In this document: positions 1 through 6,658 of the stretch, piece after piece
Layout of the letters: every line of letters begins with the position of its first letter
Position numbering within the stretch: the first letter of the stretch is position 1
Assembly (NCBI GenBank): GCA_903928755.1
Contig: CAIYSH010000065.1
Coordinates: forward strand, 1-11,238
Source of the DNA: an uncultured Alphaproteobacteria bacterium
Lineage (GTDB): Bacteria > Pseudomonadota > Alphaproteobacteria > Caulobacterales > Caulobacteraceae
Length of the DNA stretch: 11,238 nucleotides
Direction: 5' to 3'
Translations under genes and position numbers: made by a program
The notes under the pieces: generated by a model
What the model was told of the DNA's origin: nothing
The model's input: the letters and a program-made list of their open reading frames with translations, nothing else
The model's database searches: none

Positions 1-846
1 CGGATCCGCAAGCGCGCCCCGAAAATTCCCCTCATCAAGTATGTCGCCCCACAGGTCTGGGCCTGGCGTCGGGGGCGCGCCAGGACCCTGGCGCAATCCG
101 TCGATCACCTGCTGTCGATCCACACCTTTGATGCGCCCTATTTCGAGGCGGAAGGCCTGGCGACCACCTTCGTCGGCAATGCCGCCCTCGGCATTGATTT
201 CAGGGACGCCGACCCAGGGCGTATCCGGAACGAACTGGCCATTGCCGACCAGGCAGAAGTCCTGCTTGTCCTTCCAGGCTCCCGTCCCAGCGAGATCCGG
301 CGGGTGCTGCCGCCCTTTGCAGAGGCCGTCGCCAGGCTGCAGGCAGAACGGCCTGATCTGCAGGTGATCATTCCCGCAGCGCCGACCGTTGCCGAGGCCG
401 TTCGCAGTGCCGTGGCGACCTGGCCTGTCAGGCCACACCTGGTGGAAGGTGACCGGTCCAAGTATGACGCCATGAAGGCTGCCACGGTGGCACTTGCCTG
501 TTCTGGTACTGTGACCATCGAACTGGCCCTGGCCGGTTGCCCCATGGTGGTGGCCTACAGGATCGACGCCCTGACCTATGCCCTCGTCAACTGGCTGGTG
601 CGTCGCCCGATCACCCTGTTCAATATTGCCGCCAAGTCCATGGTCGCCCCGGAATTCATCCAGGAAGACTGCACCGGTATCAGGCTTGCGACGGCGATCA
701 CGGAGCGGCTGGATGATCCTGCTCTGAGGGCAAGCCAGGTGGCCAGCCAATTCGCCGCGCTGGATGTCATGGGGCGCGGTGGGCCAGATCCGTCCTCAGC
801 CGCAGCAGATGCGGTCATCAGGATTGTCGGCACGCCCCGTAAATAA
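1..846 (+). CDS. lpxB: Lipid-A-disaccharide synthase, 3' part (5' end outside window)
   Basis: LpxB is a peripheral inner-membrane GT19 glycosyltransferase. It joins UDP-2,3-diacylglucosamine to lipid X to make the lipid A disaccharide. The reading frame is open from the first base, so the gene starts outside the window. The 281 residues present are roughly three quarters of the usual 380-395. Visible family landmarks (local numbering) are YVAPQVWAWR at 14-23, the FVG motif at 57-59, LPGSR at 91-95 (nucleotide-sugar binding region) and the SGT...E segment near 168-174, followed by PMVVAYR. The FVG motif is followed by Asn60, where many homologues have His. The gene stops at TAA 844-846 and converges on gltA. 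In related genomes it usually follows other lpx genes, which would lie to the left. The family call is firm; only the N-terminus is unseen. Confidence 0.93.
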   Translation, partial: RIRKRAPKIPLIKYVAPQVWAWRRGRARTLAQSVDHLLSIHTFDAPYFEAEGLATTFVGNAALGIDFRDADPGRIRNELAIADQAEVLLVLPGSRPSEIRRVLPPFAEAVARLQAERPDLQVIIPAAPTVAEAVRSAVATWPVRPHLVEGDRSKYDAMKAATVALACSGTVTIELALAGCPMVVAYRIDALTYALVNWLVRRPITLFNIAAKSMVAPEFIQEDCTGIRLATAITERLDDPALRASQVASQFAALDVMGRGGPDPSSAAADAVIRIVGTPRK

Positions 847-879
847 AGAAAAGGCCCCGAACCGATGAGGTTCAGGGCC
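841..879 (-). terminator. Intrinsic terminator of gltA, between convergent gltA and lpxB
   Basis: An 11-bp stem (853-863 with 869-879) closes a 5-nt loop. On the minus strand it is followed by TTTTCTTTATTT, the complement of 841-852. One stem position pairs as a U-G wobble in minus-strand RNA but is a C-A mismatch in plus-strand RNA, so the structure favours termination of gltA transcripts. The T-rich tail overlaps the lpxB stop codon (844-846). The hairpin could also stop lpxB transcripts weakly, but no T-run follows it on the plus strand. Confidence 0.85.
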
Positions 880-902
880 AATGTCTCCAGCGCTGGATTC
901 TT

Positions 903-928
903 CCCCTGAGACGTCTCCGCCTCAAGGG
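903..928 (-). other. Second stem-loop in the gltA 3' untranslated region
   Basis: An 8-bp inverted repeat (903-910 with 921-928) with a 10-nt loop lies just downstream of the gltA stop codon. As in the main terminator, the single imperfect position is a U-G wobble in minus-strand RNA and a C-A mismatch in plus-strand RNA, which suggests it acts in the gltA transcript. A perfect 10-bp palindrome at 887-896 lies between it and the terminator hairpin. No T-run follows, so it is more likely an mRNA-stabilising or spacer structure than a terminator. Confidence 0.4.
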
Positions 929-936
929 TAAAGTCT

Positions 937-2220
937 CTAGGCGCGCTTGTTGATGTCCACATAGTCCCGGTGTGGGGCACCGGTATAGATCTGGCGCGGG
1001 CGTCCGATCTTCTGCAACGGATCTTCGATCATTTCGCGCCACTGGGAAATCCATCCGACCGTGCGGGCCAGGGCGAAGAGCACAGTGAACATTTCCGGCG
1101 GGAAGCCGAGGGCGCGCAGGGTAATGCCCGAATAGAAATCCACGTTCGGGTAAAGCTTGCGCTCGATGAAGTAGGGATCGCTCAGGGCGACCTTTTCCAG
1201 TTCCATCGCCACCTTCAGCAGGGGGTCATCCTGCAGGCCGACTTCCGCCAGAACTTCATGGCAGGTCTTCTGCATGACCGTCGCACGCGGGTCATAGTTC
1301 TTGTAGACCCGGTGGCCAAAGCCCATCAGGCGATACCGGCGGTCCTTCACGCCCTGGACATATTCCGGGATGCGCTCAACCGTCCCGATTTCCTTGAGCA
1401 TGTTGAGGGCTTCTTCATTGGCACCCCCATGGCTCGGGCCCCACAGGCAGGCAATGCCCGCGGCAATGCAGGCAAAGGGGTTGGCCCCTGAGGAGCCAGC
1501 CAGACGCACGGTGGACGTCGAGGCGTTCTGCTCGTGATCTGCATGCAGGATGAAGATACGGTCCATGGCCCGCGTCAGGACCGGATTTGGCTTCCAGTCT
1601 TCTGCCGGCACGGAGAAGCACATACGCAGGAAGTTTTCGGCATAGGACAGATCGTTGCGCGGATGCACGAAGGGCTGGCCACGGAAATACTTGAAGGCCC
1701 GAGCCGCAATGGTCGGCATCTTGGCGATCAGACGATGTGAAGAGATCATCCGCTGTTGGGGATCCTCCACATTGGTGCTGTCATGATAGAAGGCTGACAG
1801 GGCACCGACGGCGCCGACCATGATGGCCATGGGGTGGGCGTCCCGACGGAAACCCATGAAGAACCGGTCAAACTGCTCATGCAGCATGGTGTGGTAGGTA
1901 ATGGTGTGCTCGAACTCTTCGAACGCCTTGGCGCTCGGCAGTTCGCCGTGAAGCAGGAGGTAGCAGACTTCCAGGAAGCTGGATTTCTCCGCCAGCTGGT
2001 CAATCGGATAGCCGCGATGCAGCAGAATGCCCTTGTCGCCGTCGATGAAGGTGATCTTGCTTTCGCACGATGCCGTCGAGGTGAAGCCAGGGTCATATGT
2101 AAAGACGTCAGCTTCCGCATATAATTTGCGGATATCAACGACCGCGGGGCCGTCAGTGCCCTTCAGAATGGGCATTTCGACGGTCGTGCCGCCGACTGTG
2201 ATCCTGGCCGTATCGCCCAT
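937..2220 (-). CDS. gltA: Citrate synthase, type II hexameric form
   Basis: GltA condenses oxaloacetate with acetyl-CoA to citrate and is the entry step of the cytoplasmic TCA cycle. The 427-residue length matches the NADH-sensitive type II enzymes of Gram-negative bacteria (about 427-435). The catalytic triad is present: His264 in GPSHGGANEEAL, His303 in GFGHRVYKNYDPRA and Asp361 in NVDFYSG. The type II N-terminal beta-domain (about 1-60) and the segment DPGFTSTASCESKITFIDG are also recognisable. The ATG is supported by a GAGGGG Shine-Dalgarno sequence 5 nt upstream (2226-2231). The gene lies 55 bp downstream of gltX on the same strand and could be cotranscribed with it. I see no convincing promoter in the gap. 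A strong terminator follows at 841-879. No missing residue or frameshift was seen. Confidence 0.98.
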   Translation of the reverse strand: MGDTARITVGGTTVEMPILKGTDGPAVVDIRKLYAEADVFTYDPGFTSTASCESKITFIDGDKGILLHRGYPIDQLAEKSSFLEVCYLLLHGELPSAKAFEEFEHTITYHTMLHEQFDRFFMGFRRDAHPMAIMVGAVGALSAFYHDSTNVEDPQQRMISSHRLIAKMPTIAARAFKYFRGQPFVHPRNDLSYAENFLRMCFSVPAEDWKPNPVLTRAMDRIFILHADHEQNASTSTVRLAGSSGANPFACIAAGIACLWGPSHGGANEEALNMLKEIGTVERIPEYVQGVKDRRYRLMGFGHRVYKNYDPRATVMQKTCHEVLAEVGLQDDPLLKVAMELEKVALSDPYFIERKLYPNVDFYSGITLRALGFPPEMFTVLFALARTVGWISQWREMIEDPLQKIGRPRQIYTGAPHRDYVDINKRA

Positions 2221-2225
2221 GATAT

Positions 2226-2231
2226 CCCCTC
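2226..2231 (-). promoter_or_regulatory. Ribosome binding site of gltA
   Basis: The minus strand reads GAGGGG, 5 nt before the ATG at 2220, which is a good match to the anti-Shine-Dalgarno sequence and fixes the start. Confidence 0.7.
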
Positions 2232-2275
2232 GAATACGGATTTTGAAACCGGTGTTGTCTCTGCCTTATACCGCC

Positions 2276-3682
2276 TTATGCCGACGGCGAAAGAGCATCC
2301 TCAATACGACCTAAACTTTCAAATTTCCCTAAGCTGATCAGGGTTCCTGCAAGATCCGGTGCCGGAGCGCCACCCGACAGGACGCCGCGCAGGGGCGGGC
2401 CGATCTTCCCCAGGCCCACGCCTTCGGAGTCAGCAAACGTGCGCAGGCATGCCTCGATCGCAGGCCTATCCCAGTCCTGCAGGTCCTGAAGCACGGTTCC
2501 CAGTCGTCCCAGCCGGCTGCGGGTTTCGTCGGAGAGGAGTCCCAGAACCTTTTCGTTGAGCTCTAGGGGGCGAACCTTGAGGGCGAAAACGACGGCGTCG
2601 GCCAGTTCCAGAAGGGTCTTGGCGCCATCGCGGACGAGCGGAATGGTGCGCTGCAGGATTTCCGTGTCCTCATCCTTTGAGGTCTGTCCCCGTCCGGAAA
2701 GGATTTGCGCAACTTCACGGGTCAGACGGGGGATATCCGCCTGGCGTATGTAATGATTGTTGATGTGATTCAGCTTGGCCCAGTCCAGTCTGGCCGGTGC
2801 GCTGACAACGTCCTTGACGTCGAACCATGCTGCCGCATTGGCATCGGAGAAGATCTCGTCATCCCCATGGCCCCAGCCGAGGCGGGCGAGGTAGTTGCGC
2901 ATGGCTTCGGGCAGATAGCCGAGGTCCGCGAATTCGCCCACCGCCTGGGCCCCGTGTCGCTTGGAGAGCTTGGCACCGTCCGGGCCGTGTATCAGGGGCA
3001 GGTGGGCCCATACCGGCACCTCCCATCCCAACCCCTTATAGATCAGGGTCTGGCGGGCTGCGTTATTGAGATGATCATCGCCACGAATCACATGGGTCAC
3101 CCCCATGTCATGGTCATCGACCACGACAGCCAGGTTGTAAGTCGGGGTTCCGTCCGTCCGCAGGAGTATGAGGTCGTCGAGATCCTTGTTCTGGAAGCTG
3201 ACCGGGCCCTTGACCTGATCCTCTACAATGGTCTCGCCCTCCTGCGGGCTGCGAAGCCGAACAACAAAAGGTTGAGATTCGTCGTAATTCCCCACATGGT
3301 CGCGCCAGACGGAGTGGACGACCCGCCCCTCGGCCCGTGCAAGCTCTCGTTCCCGGGCGAGGTCTTCCTGGGTCGTGAAGTCACGGTAAGCCATACCCCG
3401 TGCCAGCAGTTCGTCCACGGCGGCGCGGTGCAGGTCGGCACGGGCGGCCTGAAACACCGGCGTGGCATCAGGCGTCAGCCCCAGCCAGGCCAGGCCGTCA
3501 AAAATCACCTGAACGGCGGCCTCTGTTGAGCGCTCCCGGTCAGTATCCTCAACGCGGAGCAGGAAGGTTCCGCCGGTATGTTTGGCGTAGAGCCAATTGA
3601 ACAGCGCGGTCCGTGCCGTGCCGATGTGCATGGAGCCTGTGGGTGAGGGGGCGATACGCGTGACGACGGGTCGTTCGGACAT
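2276..3682 (-). CDS. gltX: Glutamyl-tRNA synthetase
   Basis: This is a class I aminoacyl-tRNA synthetase that charges tRNA-Glu in the cytoplasm. In organisms that use GatCAB it can also mischarge tRNA-Gln. The 468-residue length is normal. The HIGH-type motif is APSPTGSMHIGTAR (11-24) and the KMSKS-type motif is KLSKRHG (238-244). RVEDTD (43-48) and IRGDDHLNNAARQ (199-211) are typical of the family. The zinc-site cysteines that some GluRS enzymes carry near residues 98-125 are absent (AYRDFTT, then no CxC or CxH), so this is a zinc-free form. ATG 3682 is the only usable start: the frame runs back to a stop at 3740-3742 with no other start codon, and the protein begins right at the conserved VVTRIAPSPTG. 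No clear Shine-Dalgarno sequence precedes it. comEC diverges just upstream and gltA follows after 55 bp. Confidence 0.97.
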   Translation of the reverse strand: MSERPVVTRIAPSPTGSMHIGTARTALFNWLYAKHTGGTFLLRVEDTDRERSTEAAVQVIFDGLAWLGLTPDATPVFQAARADLHRAAVDELLARGMAYRDFTTQEDLARERELARAEGRVVHSVWRDHVGNYDESQPFVVRLRSPQEGETIVEDQVKGPVSFQNKDLDDLILLRTDGTPTYNLAVVVDDHDMGVTHVIRGDDHLNNAARQTLIYKGLGWEVPVWAHLPLIHGPDGAKLSKRHGAQAVGEFADLGYLPEAMRNYLARLGWGHGDDEIFSDANAAAWFDVKDVVSAPARLDWAKLNHINNHYIRQADIPRLTREVAQILSGRGQTSKDEDTEILQRTIPLVRDGAKTLLELADAVVFALKVRPLELNEKVLGLLSDETRSRLGRLGTVLQDLQDWDRPAIEACLRTFADSEGVGLGKIGPPLRGVLSGGAPAPDLAGTLISLGKFESLGRIEDALSPSA

Positions 3683-3746
3683 GGACGCTTTGACATTGCT
3701 GGATGATGCCGCAGCTGGTGCCGAGGCTCGGGAAGCGGGTCATATC
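3683..3746. promoter_or_regulatory. Presumed divergent promoter region of gltX and comEC
   Basis: If comEC starts at 3747, these 64 bp separate two divergent genes and should hold or overlap the promoter of at least one of them. I could not pick out a convincing -35/-10 pair on either strand, so this is inferred from gene orientation alone. If comEC starts at 3681 there is no intergenic DNA and the promoters would have to lie inside the opposite coding regions. Confidence 0.3.
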
Positions 3747-5891
3747 ATGCGTTTTCTCCGGCCTCCTAGTCCAACGGTTGTCTGGGCGCACTTCAGGGCC
3801 GAAGCGGAAGCCCAGATCGACCATTGGCCGTTATGGCTGCCCGTGGTTTTCGGGTGTGGTTCAGCTGTCTATTTCGCCCTGCCACGGGAGCCTGTGACCT
3901 GGCTTTCCTGGGGTCTGCTTGGTGTCGCCGCAGCCTTGCTGGTGTTCCGTCAGAGGCTGCTGGGTCGAAGATGGCAATTGGCCCTTGTGATTTTGGGTGC
4001 TTTTTTCCTGGTCGGCTTTTCGGCCGCCAAGTTGAGGACGGAGCGGGTTCGGGCACCCGTGGCCCCGGCGGGACTGGGTGTCGTCACGATCAAGGCCTTT
4101 GTTGTCGATATTCCAAGTCCTGGCCAGGGCGGGCAAAGATTGCTGCTGGCTCCGATCACCATCAGCGGGATGACTCCCGAGACGACGCCCATCCGGGTTC
4201 GGATAACGCTGCGGCCCATGGCGCAGCTACCGGCTCCGGGACAGGCAATACGGATCAAGGCCATGATCAATCCGCCACCACCCCCCGCCAGCCCGGGGGC
4301 ATATGACTTTGCCCGGGATGCGTTCTTTGACAGCGTAGGAGGTGTGGGTTTTGCCCTGGGTTTGCCTGAACCACTGATGCCGAGCCAATTACCGCCTCTG
4401 GGCATGCGGTTGCAGATGCAGCTCAACGCCCTGCGCTGGGACCTTACCCTGCGAATTGTCGAGGTGCTGGGGCCTGCAGAAGGTGGCCTGGCGGCTGCCA
4501 TGGTCACCGGGCATGAAGCCTTCATTCCCAGGTCAGAGGTCGACAATCTCAGGGCCGCGGGTCTGGCGCATATCATCTCGATCTCAGGTCTTCACATGGC
4601 GATCGTCGGTGGTTTTACCTATGCCTGCATCCGGATGCTGGTCGCGGCCTGGCCCTGGCTGGTCCTGCGAATTCCAGGCAAGAAGGTGGCGGCGCTCAGT
4701 GGATTTGCCATGGTCGTGGCCTATCTATGCCTGTCAGGAGCCCCCAATCCGGCCATTCGCGCTGCCATTACAGCTTCATGTGCCTTCTGGGCCATGGTTT
4801 TCGATCGACGGGCATTGAGCCTCCATACACTGGCGGTATCTGCCCTGATCATTCTTGTCTTTCAGCCCGAAGCCGTCACGGAGCCCGGGTTCCAGATGTC
4901 CTTTGCCGCGACTTCTGCCCTGGTCGCATTGGCCGAAACCTGGCCGCGCCCCGTGCGCGAAATCCAGACCCCATTGGTGATCCGCCTCGTCCAGGGTGCG
5001 GGGACGGCAGGGCTGGCAAGCCTCGTTGCCAGCCTGGTGGCAGGTCTGGCAACCGGGCCTTTCGCCCTGCAGCACTTCAACCGGATTTCGACCTATGGTC
5101 TGGTCACCAACCTGCTGGTGGAACCTGTTTCGTCTTTTGTCATGCTTCCGGCCCTGGCGATCGGTGCCTTGTTCAGCCAGACCTGGTTGGGAACAGGCGC
5201 TCTGAATATCGCTGGAGCGGCGATCGGGATCATGAACTGGATTGCAGAGATTGCCGCCAAGGCACCCTTTTCGCAGATCGTTGTGGCCAGCGCACCGTCC
5301 TGGACCCTGGTCGCCGCCTTTCTCGGACTTCTGCATGTCTGCCTTTGGAAGGGGCACTGGCGTTGGCTGGGACTTCCATTGGCGCTGGCTGTCAATATGG
5401 CTCCACGCCCGCCACAGCCGGACGCCTGGGTGTCTTCAGACGCGTCTGCCTTTGCCATCAGAAGTGCCGGGCAGGCCGTGTTCTTCCGGCCGGATGTGAA
5501 ACTGTTCGCGGCCCAGGTCTGGGCCCGGCGTCGGGGGCTTGTCGAACCGGCAAACCCGTCAGCGGCCCGGGATGGACTGTATCGGTGTGACAGATGGTCC
5601 TGTGTGCCTGGCAGTGGAGCGCCCCCTCAAATCGCCGCTGTGTGGACACGCAGATCGGCAATGGCCGAAGGGCAGGCGGAACGCTTGTGTCAGGCCGATA
5701 TCCTCATTCTCAGGGGCGAGATTGAGAAAAGTCCCTGTCGGACTGCCAGGGTATTGACGGCAGACGACTTCAGGATCGGGGGATCGGCGGAATTCTATCG
5801 TCGGCCGCAAGGCGGTTGGCGCATTGTCTGGGCCCAGCCCCTCCGTGGAGATCGACCCTGGACCCACGGCGCAACAGCCATGGAGCCGTAG
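3747..5891 (+). CDS. comEC: ComEC/Rec2-family DNA uptake channel protein
   Basis: ComEC is the polytopic inner-membrane protein that carries single-stranded DNA into the cytoplasm in natural transformation. Numbering is from ATG 3747 (714 aa). Hydrophobic segments lie near 29-47, 53-68 and 77-93, followed by an OB-like extramembrane region near 112-220. The core Competence domain (about 240-550) has the hallmark GLAHIISISGLHM (272-284), SGAPNPAIRAAI (330-341) and EPGFQMSFAA (379-388). The C-terminal soluble part (about 554-714) has no HxHxDH metallo-beta-lactamase motif but keeps four cysteines (614, 619, 648, 664), and it ends with a WAQPLRGDRPW segment of a kind I associate with alphaproteobacterial ComEC. 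The start is uncertain. An in-frame ATG at 3681 would add 22 residues and overlap the gltX ATG. I prefer 3747 because the codons between the two have weaker third-position G/C and the shorter form leaves 64 bp for divergent promoters. Neither start has a strong Shine-Dalgarno sequence. The gene ends 2 bp from the lexA stop. Confidence 0.93.
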   Translation: MRFLRPPSPTVVWAHFRAEAEAQIDHWPLWLPVVFGCGSAVYFALPREPVTWLSWGLLGVAAALLVFRQRLLGRRWQLALVILGAFFLVGFSAAKLRTERVRAPVAPAGLGVVTIKAFVVDIPSPGQGGQRLLLAPITISGMTPETTPIRVRITLRPMAQLPAPGQAIRIKAMINPPPPPASPGAYDFARDAFFDSVGGVGFALGLPEPLMPSQLPPLGMRLQMQLNALRWDLTLRIVEVLGPAEGGLAAAMVTGHEAFIPRSEVDNLRAAGLAHIISISGLHMAIVGGFTYACIRMLVAAWPWLVLRIPGKKVAALSGFAMVVAYLCLSGAPNPAIRAAITASCAFWAMVFDRRALSLHTLAVSALIILVFQPEAVTEPGFQMSFAATSALVALAETWPRPVREIQTPLVIRLVQGAGTAGLASLVASLVAGLATGPFALQHFNRISTYGLVTNLLVEPVSSFVMLPALAIGALFSQTWLGTGALNIAGAAIGIMNWIAEIAAKAPFSQIVVASAPSWTLVAAFLGLLHVCLWKGHWRWLGLPLALAVNMAPRPPQPDAWVSSDASAFAIRSAGQAVFFRPDVKLFAAQVWARRRGLVEPANPSAARDGLYRCDRWSCVPGSGAPPQIAAVWTRRSAMAEGQAERLCQADILILRGEIEKSPCRTARVLTADDFRIGGSAEFYRRPQGGWRIVWAQPLRGDRPWTHGATAMEP

Positions 5892-5893
5892 CT

Positions 5894-6589
5894 TCAGTGA
5901 TAGCGACGTATCAGCCCCACGAGGCGCCCCTGGACCTGCACCTGGTCTGGCCCGAAAATACGGGTTTCATAGGCCGGGTTTGCGGCCTCCAGCGCGATGG
6001 AGGCCCCCTTCTTCCGAAGGCGCTTGAGGGTAGCTTCCTGACCCATGACCAGTGCGACCACAATATCGCCAGAGGTGGCAGAATCGGTCTTGCGGATCAC
6101 CACATAGTCGCCGTCCAGAATTCCGGCGTTCAGCATGGAGTCTCCCTGGACTTCCAGAACGAAATGCTCCCCGGCACCCAGCATGTTTTCCGGGACCATC
6201 AGTCGGTCGCGTTCCTGCTGGATGGCTTCAATCGGCGTCCCGGCAGCGATTTTCCCCAGAATTGACAGCTCCCGCACATCATTGGCAGCAAAGGCGGCAG
6301 GCGCGCCTTCACCGGGCTGAACGAGTTGGGGTCTGAAGGCTCCACGTCCTTTGGGCGGGGCCGATGCCGTGGCCTGCTCAGGAAGCTTCACGACTTCCAG
6401 AGCTCGCGCCCTGTGCGCCAGCCGACGAAGGAAGCCGCGTTCTTCCAGGGCTGTGATCAGACGGTGGATCCCTGACTTCGAGGCGAGGTCGAGGGCATCC
6501 TTCATTTCATCAAATGAAGGGGAAACGCCGGTCTCCTTGATCCGCTCATGGATGAACATGAGCAGTTCGTGCTGTTTGCGGGTGAGCAT
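5894..6589 (-). CDS. lexA: LexA repressor, SOS-response regulator and self-cleaving protease
   Basis: LexA represses DNA-damage genes. When RecA filaments form on damaged DNA, LexA cuts itself and the SOS genes are released. The 231-residue protein has an N-terminal winged helix-turn-helix (about 1-70, beginning MLTRKQHELL) and a C-terminal S24 peptidase domain. The cleavage site is Ala116-Gly117 in KIAAGTPI, the catalytic serine is Ser151 in VQGDSM, and the general base is Lys189 in ATLKRL. The linker (about 70-105) is Pro/Ala-rich. The start at 6589 is chosen because LexA proteins begin this way and a GGAG lies 8 nt upstream. An in-frame ATG 21 nt further upstream would add MFFGAAA, which fits neither the family nor the Shine-Dalgarno position. 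A LexA box at the promoter indicates autoregulation. The gene follows trpC and faces comEC tail to tail. Confidence 0.97.
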   Translation of the reverse strand: MLTRKQHELLMFIHERIKETGVSPSFDEMKDALDLASKSGIHRLITALEERGFLRRLAHRARALEVVKLPEQATASAPPKGRGAFRPQLVQPGEGAPAAFAANDVRELSILGKIAAGTPIEAIQQERDRLMVPENMLGAGEHFVLEVQGDSMLNAGILDGDYVVIRKTDSATSGDIVVALVMGQEATLKRLRKKGASIALEAANPAYETRIFGPDQVQVQGRLVGLIRRYH

Positions 6590-6597
6590 GGCGGCGG

Positions 6598-6601
6598 CTC
6601 C
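6598..6601 (-). promoter_or_regulatory. Ribosome binding site of lexA
   Basis: GGAG on the minus strand lies 8 nt before ATG 6589. It decides between this start and the in-frame ATG at 6610, which lies upstream of it. Confidence 0.65.
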
Positions 6602-6625
6602 AAAGAACAAAGCGAAAACGTTCGC
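6602..6625 (-). terminator. Small hairpin with T-rich tail in the lexA leader, possible weak terminator
   Basis: In minus-strand RNA a 5-bp stem GCGAA/TTCGC with a CGTT loop (6612-6625) is followed by TTTGTTCTTT (complement of 6602-6611). The stem is short, so termination would be partial at best. It could limit read-through from the trp genes into lexA, or form the 5' end of the lexA mRNA, since a start about 6 nt past the predicted -10 falls right at its base. Confidence 0.35.
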
Positions 6626-6629
6626 CGGT

Positions 6630-6644
6630 GTTCTCTAAGCGTTC
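6630..6644 (-). promoter_or_regulatory. LexA box (SOS box) of lexA
   Basis: The minus strand reads GAACgcttagaGAAC, an exact match to the direct-repeat GAAC-N7-GAAC operator known for alphaproteobacterial LexA and different from the E. coli CTG-N10-CAG type. It overlaps the predicted -10 element, so bound LexA should block RNA polymerase. A third GAAC follows with a 6-nt spacer (6620-6623), giving three half-sites in a row. Confidence 0.9.
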
Positions 6645-6658
6645 TTCGTTAATGTCAA
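6633..6658 (-). promoter_or_regulatory. lexA promoter, with -35 overlapping the trpC stop codon
   Basis: On the minus strand TTGACAT (6652-6658) is followed after 11 nt by GCTTAGAG (6633-6640). This resembles the Caulobacter housekeeping sigma consensus TTGACGS-N10-14-GCTANAWC. The -35 contains the TGA stop codon of trpC (6655-6657), so the promoter is built into the end of the upstream gene. The LexA box covers the -10. Confidence 0.65.

Noticed and set aside
2221..2275. Repeated TAAGGC in the gltX-gltA gap as an operator or promoter
   Set aside because: Two short copies, one including the gltX stop codon, are easily chance. No -35/-10 pair was found with them.
2705..3529. Long plus-strand open frame (274 codons)
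   Set aside because: It is wholly antisense to gltX, whose family motifs are complete. The translation resembles no family I know and there is no ribosome binding site. It is a shadow frame from G/C bias.
3597..3680. Longest possible comEC start at 3597
   Set aside because: It would run 86 bp into the conserved 5' coding end of gltX on the opposite strand, and the extra residues are not ComEC-like.
4727..5590. Plus-strand open frame of 287 codons inside comEC
   Set aside because: It lies in another frame of comEC. The product is Arg/Gly/Pro/Cys-rich as expected for a shadow, while the comEC frame carries the conserved motifs.
5816..6265. Plus-strand open frame crossing the comEC end into lexA
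   Set aside because: It is mostly antisense to the LexA protease domain. Its length is explained by codon bias.
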